Shown: in pieces, positions 56,917 through 64,000 of the stretch
How positions within the stretch are numbered: the first letter of the stretch is position 1
Layout: the number at the start of each line of letters is the position of its first letter
Assembly: GCA_020744225.1 (NCBI GenBank)
Contig: JAGMWG010000004.1
Coordinates: 1,984,001-2,048,000 of the forward strand
Source of the DNA: Paraphoma chrysanthemicola
Taxonomy: Eukaryota > Ascomycota > Dothideomycetes > Pleosporales > Phaeosphaeriaceae
Length of the DNA stretch: 64,000 nucleotides
Direction of reading: 5' to 3'
Program-made: the position numbers and the translations under genes
The notes under the pieces: model-generated
What the model saw: the letters and a program-made list of their open reading frames with translations, nothing else
What the model was told of the DNA's origin: nothing
Database searches by the model: none

Positions 56917-57146
56917 ATGGTGGGAAAATGTGATGATCAAGTCGAGACTTCGAGGGCTCCAGTAGGTGCAGAACGCCGAATATTCCGTGGCAAGCTCTTA
57001 CTCTGGCACACTCGCGCGAATTCAGACGCCGTGTATCATTATTTCGTGATTATGGTTGGCCTAGGACATTCATATAATCAGTAATTTATTCTACCAGATC
57101 CATTCGAACAGACAATTCTTTTGTACTCGGTGACAATGGGCGCTGC

Positions 57147-57158
57147 TGTCCACGGACA
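57147..57158. repeat. Palindrome TGTCCACGGACA, copy 5
   Basis: One centre base differs from perfect symmetry. It lies about 290 nt downstream of the 243-aa gene and 242 nt from copy 4. Confidence 0.8.
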
Positions 57159-58772
57159 AAATTTCGGCATGAACTCATCGGTGGACAACATGTGAACAGG
57201 AAAGAGTGAATTTGGAAGAAAGAGCTAATGTGGGAAGAGCGCATATCACCGGGCTTTTCAAGCGAGCGCCTTGAAGGGCAACCATGACTCGATCGGGTCT
57301 TAACATCGAACCGTTATTTCAGAAAAATTAAGATCTTTTACAGCGTGCGCGATAGCGTGTGCGATATTTCGAAACATGCGTTAAGCAGCGTGACAGGGCA
57401 AGAACAGTATGCACGAACTGATGCAATACAAAGAAAAGTTTACGGAACCGAACGGGAGGGAACTCACCTGCGATCTGTTCAACTTAATCTGGATTCGCAC
57501 GATTTGATCTGCGCTTGAATACTAAGCATTTTCAGCTAACAGAGACGCTGGACTTTGCTGGTGGATTTGGCATGACTCGCATCGCCCCAGGAGAATGGGA
57601 GGTTGGGCCGCTTGGCTTTGTAAATTACAATTGTGTCAGAGATGAATTCTTCAGAGGAATGTTTGCCACGGACCTTATGCTATGCATACGTTTAGCATGA
57701 TATCGATCGAGCTTCCAGGCACACTTCTATGTTGATCCTACACATCTTCCAGGGTGCTTGAAGCGCGAGACTTTCGTGGCAATGATTCGTACGATGGCAC
57801 GCGCACATTCACTTTCCTCACAGGAACACGCCGTCTTCAATCTCGCGATTCTGCTCTGCCGCATGCGCTCCTGCGGCCGCGCCGTCCCCACTCCTTTGCT
57901 GCAGCACGCCATCGCCACCTCCATTGACCCTTGCACCACTTTCCCCAACCACCCCATGCCCACTCCCATTCATCCTAACACTCCCATTACACTCATTCTC
58001 TCCCGGTTTTTCCGCCGCATCATCGTCCTCTCTTGGCCGCCACGGTGATCCCCACCACTTCCCTTCTTAACGGCTCAATCCTCTCCTCGAACCTCTTCAT
58101 AACCTCTCTGTTCTCTAATACTGCTTCGTAGCATTCGCGGGTTATTATTGTTACGAGGGTAGCCTTCGAGTTGCGCGTTCCTAGACTGCACATGCGCGAT
58201 GCTGAGCGTGCTTGGCGTAAATAGATGATATAGGAAGGTTAGTAAGCGCTGAGGCGAAGTGCGGAGGTGAGATGGGTGTGGTCTGAGCGGACATCGCGAG
58301 TTACGAGGTTCGCGAGGGTTGGTGTGGTGCTTCGCTGTGTGGTGGGCAGATGGCAGAGGGTGCCCGGGTGAGAGTGCGGTGATGGCGACGTGCTTGTTGC
58401 TGGGATGCTATGAACAAGATAGGTTTATTGATCATGTCGTCGGTGCCGTTGAATGAAAGGCCTAGACAGAGGATAGTTAGAGGACATGCCTCTTGGGACC
58501 AAGTTTAAAAGCTACGTAAGCAAGTTGACCAAACCTCTCCCTAAGCCGTGGGAACGCCGCACGACTCCGGCCCCGCATTTGCAAGTTTGAACCCAACCAA
58601 AGCACCGTCTTCTTGGCTCTAGCGAAAAACTTGCTCGCAGCCGCTCACCCTGATAGCTTAATTTTGTACAACATATATCAGCTAAAACACAACTTACCCA
58701 TCAACTCAGATTACCAAGGCACTTTGGTAAGTTGGCTCATCGCCCTCAGCACAGAAATAGTCGCTAACCTGG

Positions 58773-58875
58773 GTCGTTTAGGCGGAGTGGTTAACGCGCT
58801 GGCCTGCTAGTCGTCTAAACAGTCGAAAGCTAGCCAGTTCCTTCGGGAGCGTGAGTTCGAATCTCACAGGTGTCG
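58773..58875 (+). tRNA. tRNA-Ser (GCT) with intron
   Basis: Class II tRNA. The D arm is GCG / GAGTGGTTAA / CGC. The anticodon stem is CTGGC with GCCAG, and the loop CTGCTA-A carries anticodon GCT (58806-58808), reading AGC/AGT. A 22-nt intron (58810-58831) follows the base 3' to the anticodon and contains AGCT, able to pair with it. The variable arm is GTTCC-TTCG-GGAGC, and the T arm GTGAG-TTCGAAT-CTCAC is perfect. The discriminator is G, as expected for serine. The acceptor stem GTCGTTT against AGGTGTC is weak: one T-T mismatch and three G-T pairs; position 8 also reads A, not the usual T. The gene may be functional or starting to decay. Confidence 0.8.
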
Positions 58876-59077
58876 CATAAAACCTGAAGTGATCACACAA
58901 AGTCCTTTTTTTGGTTGCGGAGTGATGAGAGGAGGAAGGTGTCGACTTCGACGATAGCTTTTGATCAAACCCCACCCACCACATCGAAACACGCTGCTGT
59001 AAGATCATTCACCAGGCCGTCGCATTCCGCAATATTTTGGAGGTTATGGTGCATGTACAAGATAGTATTACATCTAC

Positions 59078-60385
59078 TCATCTACCAGGATTCATGCCAT
59101 GCATGAGGTCAGGCTTGTCAAGCACCATTCCCCTCAGCAGCACCCACTGCCTCAAGCCCTCCCACTCATCGCCCTCTTCGTCGCCGCGCTTCCAAATCTC
59201 CTTGAAGCCCCATGCACACGCTATGCGATCGAGTGCTGCCCGCTCATCCTCGCGCATATACCGATCAAGCAGCGGAACACCGGGCCGCCAGACGACGCGG
59301 TCGTGGTGGTCGTTGTATGTTGTGAGGGCAACGAAGCCAAGAGTGCCGGTGCACATGACATATGTGCTGATTCCGGCAAAAGCGTAGAGCTTGAACGTCC
59401 ATGGGTCAATGTAGCCGCTGTACACGGACAGTTCCTGGGCGATCATGTAGATGGCGAGAGGCGTGATGGCTGCGAGCACCGACGGCAGGCCCATTTTGGT
59501 AATCATGCGGTGTCTCCGCCATGCTGGTGTGCGATATGTGTGGTCGACCACGGCAAGCGCGAGCGAGATATCCTTGGCCTCAATGGCGGCTGTGAGAGCT
59601 TCATCCGCCAGATCAGCAGGGACCGCCTGCTTCGCCGACTTTGGCGATGGCTTGGAGAACTTTGGCGGCGAGGAGCCTTCGACAGGCACCGGCTTGTTCG
59701 CGTAGAGGTAGAGGGCCTCGGGTATCGTCTTTGGGCGCGCGAGCAGCCGTTGGAGGTGGATGTAGAGGCCGAGCACATTTGGCGATATAAAGACCTTCTC
59801 GTGTCTGATGAAGTCTTCGGCGAGTTTGGAGAGGTATGCTGGTGCTGGCAGCGCATCGAGGCCCAGTGTCTTGGACTTTATCTTGATTTTGCTGGTCTTG
59901 TCACCATCATCCCCGCTCAACCCAGAGAGTATTGCGCCCGCTGAGCTCTGTCGAATGGGGGCCTTTGCTGGCAGCGGCTGCCGTGATCGGATCGCAATTG
60001 CCTGCCGCGCGACATCCTCCAGTTCATCGAGCACCCGCAGTATCGAGTCCTCTGGTTCGACTTTGGGTGAGTCGTATATCGCCTTGATCTGTGCCTCCAC
60101 TTGTGCAAGTTTTGCCTTCAGCACAGCAATCCTGTCCGACAGCGGCGCACTCTCGTCAGGCGCATGGAACGGCTCTCCAAATGCTCTTGCTGGTGTGGAG
60201 GCAGCCCCTCGTATAAAAGTTCGTGGCGCAACATGTCTCCGCGCGGGTGTGCTCCGAAGCGATGGTGCCTTGAGGGCTGATACAGACGCGAACGCGCGTC
60301 GGTGTGCAGGCTGCTGTGAAATAAAGTCGCACAATTGGCACACTGGCCGCGACGACATGCGCATTGGCAGGCGGCCGGGTGGCAT
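59078..60385 (-). CDS. Conserved mitochondrial membrane protein, function unknown
   Basis: Single exon, 435 aa. The first 65 residues are Arg/Ser/Ala-rich without acidic residues (RRAFASVSALKAPSLRSTPARR), a mitochondrial presequence. A coiled-coil segment follows (LSDRIAVLKAKLAQVEAQIKAI), then helical repeats (YLSKLAEDFIRHEKVF, NVLGLYIHLQRLLARP, ADEALTAAIEAKDISLALAVVDH) that resemble paired helices of TPR/PPR type. Two hydrophobic spans near MGLPSVLAAITPLAIYMIA and LYAFAGISTYVMCTGTLGFV place the C-terminus at a membrane, probably the inner one. I recognise the general layout of a fungal mitochondrial protein but cannot name it. It diverges from VRP1 across 240 nt. Confidence 0.8.
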   Translation of the reverse strand: MPPGRLPMRMSSRPVCQLCDFISQQPAHRRAFASVSALKAPSLRSTPARRHVAPRTFIRGAASTPARAFGEPFHAPDESAPLSDRIAVLKAKLAQVEAQIKAIYDSPKVEPEDSILRVLDELEDVARQAIAIRSRQPLPAKAPIRQSSAGAILSGLSGDDGDKTSKIKIKSKTLGLDALPAPAYLSKLAEDFIRHEKVFISPNVLGLYIHLQRLLARPKTIPEALYLYANKPVPVEGSSPPKFSKPSPKSAKQAVPADLADEALTAAIEAKDISLALAVVDHTYRTPAWRRHRMITKMGLPSVLAAITPLAIYMIAQELSVYSGYIDPWTFKLYAFAGISTYVMCTGTLGFVALTTYNDHHDRVVWRPGVPLLDRYMREDERAALDRIACAWGFKEIWKRGDEEGDEWEGLRQWVLLRGMVLDKPDLMHGMNPGR

Positions 60386-60625
60386 GGCGGTGGAGTGGCA
60401 CTTTGCGGTTGCGGCGGCCTTCGGGGAGTGACGAAGCTATGCGTGGCTGAGAGTGACGCTTGGCAGCGACTGCAGTCGAAGGTTCCAAGGACAAGCCCAA
60501 TGATCCCACACGACATCCACTGCACGCCGACATACACGAACAGGCGGCAGGATAACATAGAAGCGGCCTTTTTGACCACAGAAAGAGCAGGAAATCCCCA
60601 AACCCGCCAGCGTGCACACTACACC
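60386..60625. promoter_or_regulatory. Compact divergent promoter, mitochondrial protein / VRP1
   Basis: Only 240 nt separate the two starts, so the promoters must overlap. No specific site is claimed. Confidence 0.45.
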
Positions 60626-62196
60626 ATGCCCGCACCACCTCCCCCTCCGCCCATGCCGCCCATGGGACGGGGCGCTGGAGGGCCTCCACCACCACCGCCA
60701 ATGCCGGGCATGAAGGCGCCGGGAGGAAAGCCGCCATCGGGAGCAGGAAGAGTACGTCGCATTCACCTGGGAGGAGAACGCAGCAAGACGTGAAGCGGGC
60801 CGCATGGCACAGCGCAGCAGCTAACATGTCACAGGGAGCACTGCTGTCCGACATTGGAAAGGGCGCCAGACTGAAGAAAGTCACACAAGTCAACGACCGC
60901 TCTGCCCCCATTGTCGGCAAGGTAAAGGACGCGGCACCCGCCATAGGAGGAGCACCGCCAGTGCCAGGAATGGGACGACCGCCTGCGCCGCCTGGACTTG
61001 CGCCGCCCGCGCCTGGAGGGAACCGAGCGAGGAGCAACAGCGATACGGGAGGAGACAGCGCAATGGCATCGGCCCCGCAGCTGGGAGGGCTGTTCGCAGG
61101 CGGCATGCCGAAGCTGAGGAAGTCGGGTGGTGTCAATACCGGCGCAGATCAGGGCAATACCCCGTATCTGTCAGACCCAGAGACATCACGCAGTTCAGTA
61201 CCAAAACCACCACGAGGCTCAGCACCAAAGCCACCAGGAGCGCCGCCGGCACCGCCAGTCCCTGGTGCACGACCGTCGCTGAACCCACTCCGCGGCCATC
61301 TCATGGACTCGAGACCCTCGTCCGTCGCCTCGAGTATAAGCATGAAGCCAAAACCACCGCCTCCAATCGGAAAGAAGCCGCCTATGCCACCGCCATCCTC
61401 ACGAAAGCCCTCTGGGTTGGCGCCTCCGCCCCCAGCATCGCCAGCTCGCGCACCACCGGCTCCTGGAAGCGCACCGCCCGCACCCCCTCCACTCCCGCCG
61501 TCCTCGACACCAAGCGCACCACCCCCGCCTCCTCCTGGCTCGATACCACCCGCTCCTCCGCCACCACCGCCGTCATCGGCTCCGCGACCGCCTGTACGAT
61601 CAACCCCACCTCCGCCGCCAGGACCACCGCCGCCTTCAAAAGCGCCAGTCGACGACGACGAGTACGATCCATACAAATACGACGGCAGCCAGTCACGAGC
61701 ACCACCTCCCCCAGCTCCTGCACCCCCGCCCCCCAAAGCGCCAAATGGTCTCGCGCCATCATTAGCAGAGCAGGCCGCTCGCAATGCTTTTGGCGCGGCT
61801 CACGGCCGCACATCGCCCGCTGCTCCTCCACCACCGCCTCCTGCAGCTGCACCATCACCACCTCCATTTGCTCCACCGCCCGCAGCATCGGCGCCCCCTC
61901 CCCCACCAAGTGCTGCGCCAAGTCGACCTGCTGCCAGCCCAATGCCATCACGGTCGATGCTCGACGCAAGCTCCTACACGCTCACCAACGGCGGATCAAT
62001 CCGAAGTCCAACAGGTCCAGGCATGGGCGGCGGCGGTCCCGCCCAGAAAGGCAAAATCGTACCCATTCACGACCTGCGATGGCGTTTCCAGGACGAAGCA
62101 CAATTTCCCCGCCCAAGAGACTTTTCTAATGGCCCGAAGCGGTACCGCGCTGGGCGTGGAAGCAGTGTGCCTTTGGATTTGAGTGCGTACGAATGA
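60626..62196 (+). CDS. VRP1: Verprolin / WIP homologue
   Basis: Two exons, 60626-60751 and 60835-62196, with an 83-nt phase-0 intron (branch CTAAC), giving 495 aa. Verprolin binds actin and WASP and drives Arp2/3-dependent endocytosis and polarity. The N-terminus is poly-Pro with Met-Pro repeats. The WH2 actin-binding motif is assembled across the splice and reads GALLSDIGKGARLKKVTQVNDRSAP. The centre is a long series of Pro runs separated by Ser/Ala/Gly (SH3 and profilin ligands). The C-terminus (HDLRWRFQDEAQFPRPRDF...PKRYRAGRGSSVPLDLS) matches the WASP-binding tail of WIP. The order and both end motifs are typical, so the assignment is firm. Confidence 0.94.
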
Positions 62197-63796
62197 GATA
62201 CCAAGGAATTGGAGCGATGCGTGTGTGTGCGTGTGTATATTGTCTATTGCTATCTTGCACGGAGGGGTCATAGGGTAGAACTTTGTAGCTTAGCCATGGC
62301 GTTATGAGGGGTATGGCTTTTGGTGCAAGAGAATGCGAATAAAGCACTTAGTGTGTTTAGATATAACCCAATTAAGATATCAACTCCGTTGTGTGGACTT
62401 GTCGCGCGCGATGTGTCGTGGAGTGAGTGGTACTTGTTAGAGCTGGGGTTGTGAATATGGGGGAATGGAGAAGATGAGTGATTCGTCGATGTAAGAGGGG
62501 TATTGTTGAATGGGACTGGGCTGCTATGTGTCACATGATACATGTGTATTATCATTCACGAGGCTCGAGGTACCTTATAGCACATGTTTCCTCTTGATTA
62601 TGTAGATAGTGGCATGTATGTGTGTATTTGATCTCATATTTCAGCCGATATTTCGAGAATGTGCAAGTGAAGTTTCTGGGTGTCAAGCTTTTCTGGAATT
62701 TCCTTATTAGCTTGGGGTTTGAGATTTGGAATTGCTCTGGCTTGGATGCTTAGATGTAAATTTTCTGATTGGAGGTTGAATTGTGCGTATGGTTTATTTG
62801 GTTATAAGCGGAGGGGGTGTTTACGGACAAGAGAGACTATACTTCTTCGACGGAAGTTGGGTAGGAATGAGGCACGGGTCATGAATTCGGGGACAAGACT
62901 TGAAGTGGTGGACATGCAGTATAAGCAGTTCCATTGATTTGCGCTTCCTGAACTAGTAAAGATAGGGAGTATTGCTTTTTTGGTGTGTACAGCAAAGGTA
63001 TTGCGCTGTGATGCTTTCCATTTCTGACAACTCGCTTGCTGTCGAAAAGTCCTGCTTTTTTAGTACATTATTTGAAACAGACCCACGAAAACGTCGCAGG
63101 GGGTATGTTTATACCTTACATAAGGAATCTACACATTTTCGGGTTCCTTGATGCCGGAGACGTCCCTATGATTGCTTTAGTCTTCGTGAAGGTGGTAGAG
63201 TGCTTGTAAGAGTGTGCAGATGTGCTGCAAGGTACTTAAGTACGGTCGTTGATCACGCTTGATTACTTTGACGGTTGTCGGTCATGTCGATTTTGCTGTT
63301 AGCATGACTCGCAACTAGCATGTCCTTATGGCACGCGCTTGGCTTTGTAGAACTGGCAGTTAACATGCACACAAGAAGAGAGGCGGCTGTGCAAAGGAGC
63401 TCGTATTTCTCATCATAACAACGTGGGTGCACAGACCACCGAACTTCATGCGATACACGATACAAGCTCCTCCTTACGTAGCGTATTAGACGTTATATGT
63501 AATTTCCCACTTCAGGCAACGTGGACTTTCTCTTTACTTGATCGTGCAATAACCCGATTACCGCGATGCACGAAGTCGACGCGCGTGGTGGCCAATGCAC
63601 CAGTGGCGGTGCATCACCCAATACCCAATGCCAGCTCCTTCGTATGGCTGGCCACTGACACATGACCGTAAGCGCTCAGCCTGGTCAGTATATTCAGCAA
63701 CATGTGGTGCTTTGCACTTCCTCTATGTACAAGACTTCTCTTGCATTACGATCGATATTAGCCAGCGTCCTTTAAGCAAAGTATGCTGGCGCAACG
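62197..63796. other. Intergenic upstream of the HET-domain gene
   Basis: About 1.6 kb with no credible gene; the VRP1 3' UTR is at the left. Composition is A/T-leaning with several GT-rich stretches on the plus strand. Confidence 0.45.
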
Positions 63797-64000
63797 ATGC
63801 GCCTCTTACATCGCCTGCCAGGCGGCGACTTCGGACTGACCTTCTGCGACGACGATCAAGCGCCACCGTATGCTATACTGTCGCACACATGGATTACAGA
63901 CCAGGAAGTCACGTACCATGAGCTGATTAGCGGTACAGGCAGGGACAAGACAGGCTTCGACAAGATTCGCTTTTGTGGTGAACGAGCAGCGACGGACGGG
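63797..64000 (+). CDS. HET-domain protein, 5' end only
   Basis: An open frame of 68 codons runs from ATG at 63797 to the window edge. It begins MRLLHRLPGGDFGLTF, then APPYAILSHTW and TDQEVTYHELI, followed by GRDKTGFDKIRFCGERAATDG. This is the canonical start of the fungal HET domain (heterokaryon incompatibility), a death-associated, TIR-like fold found at the N-terminus of many allorecognition proteins and fungal NOD-like receptors. What follows (NACHT, ankyrin, TPR, WD40 or nothing) lies outside the window. The HET start is unusually close to the consensus, so the gene may be intact, but the missing 3' part cannot be judged. Confidence 0.88.
   Translation, partial: MRLLHRLPGGDFGLTFCDDDQAPPYAILSHTWITDQEVTYHELISGTGRDKTGFDKIRFCGERAATDG

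Larger units (their letters stand above)
56857..58772. other. Intergenic, no secure gene
   Basis: About 1.9 kb to the tRNA gene. It contains palindrome copies 4 and 5 and a half-copy (GGTGGACAAC, 57180-57189). Open frames near 57.5-58.0 kb lack an ATG at the start or any domain. Nothing else can be supported. Confidence 0.45.

Noticed and set aside
57515..58048. Short frames between the orphan genes and the tRNA
   Set aside because: One lacks an ATG until deep into the frame and the other is low-complexity Pro/His. Neither has a domain or splice partners.

Overview
The window is nuclear DNA of a filamentous ascomycete (Pezizomycotina; Dothideomycetes is my best guess from protein style and architecture, not proven). 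The evidence is compact protein-coding genes on both strands; many short GT-AG introns, mostly 45-60 nt, with CTAAC/CTGAC-type branch sites; a beta-tubulin gene with the usual fungal intron positions; an intron-bearing tRNA-Ser; and a HET-domain gene start at the right edge. Nothing prokaryotic or organellar is seen. All spliced models below were built by hand from splice sites and frame continuity.

Layout. 0-6.2 kb: the replication initiation factor SLD3 and a conserved Ser-rich protein of unknown role. 7.85-15.75 kb: one giant low-complexity protein (about 2540 aa) built from W-G/poly-Lys/Pro-Glu modules and charged coiled coils. 16.3-22.7 kb, all minus strand: CK2 regulatory subunit, a small secreted protein, OPI3 (phosphatidylcholine synthesis) and an MTR-type amino-acid transporter. 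23.8-27.5 kb: a tentative 100-aa gene and the pseudokinase SCY1. 28.1-34.4 kb, plus strand: mitochondrial branched-chain aminotransferase, a mitochondrial HMG-box protein and a CLC chloride transporter. 34.7-40.8 kb: beta-tubulin, alkaline ceramidase, prefoldin 1 and the branched-chain 2-oxoacid dehydrogenase E2. 41.3-48.4 kb: an intact VRL1-type VPS9/ankyrin/PX-BAR protein and a secreted bicovalent-FAD oxidase. 58.8-62.2 kb: tRNA-Ser(GCT), a mitochondrial membrane protein and verprolin VRP1. 63.8 kb to the edge: the 5' end of a HET-domain gene.

Most genes are housekeeping. The aminotransferase and the E2 subunit are consecutive steps of mitochondrial branched-chain amino-acid catabolism. OPI3 and the ceramidase act in membrane lipid metabolism. 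SCY1, the CLC transporter and VRL1 act in endosome/Golgi trafficking.

The exception is the stretch from about 48.4 to 58.8 kb. It holds 5.5 kb without a credible gene, lower in GC than its surroundings. Next come three orphan genes packed together: a four-finger zinc protein, a 198-aa protein convergent with and overlapping it, and a divergent 243-aa protein. A decayed second copy of the promoter and 5' end of the third gene lies 4.5 kb upstream. At least five copies of a 12-bp palindrome, TGTCCRYGGACA, are spread through and around the three genes. This island is the best candidate for something undescribed.
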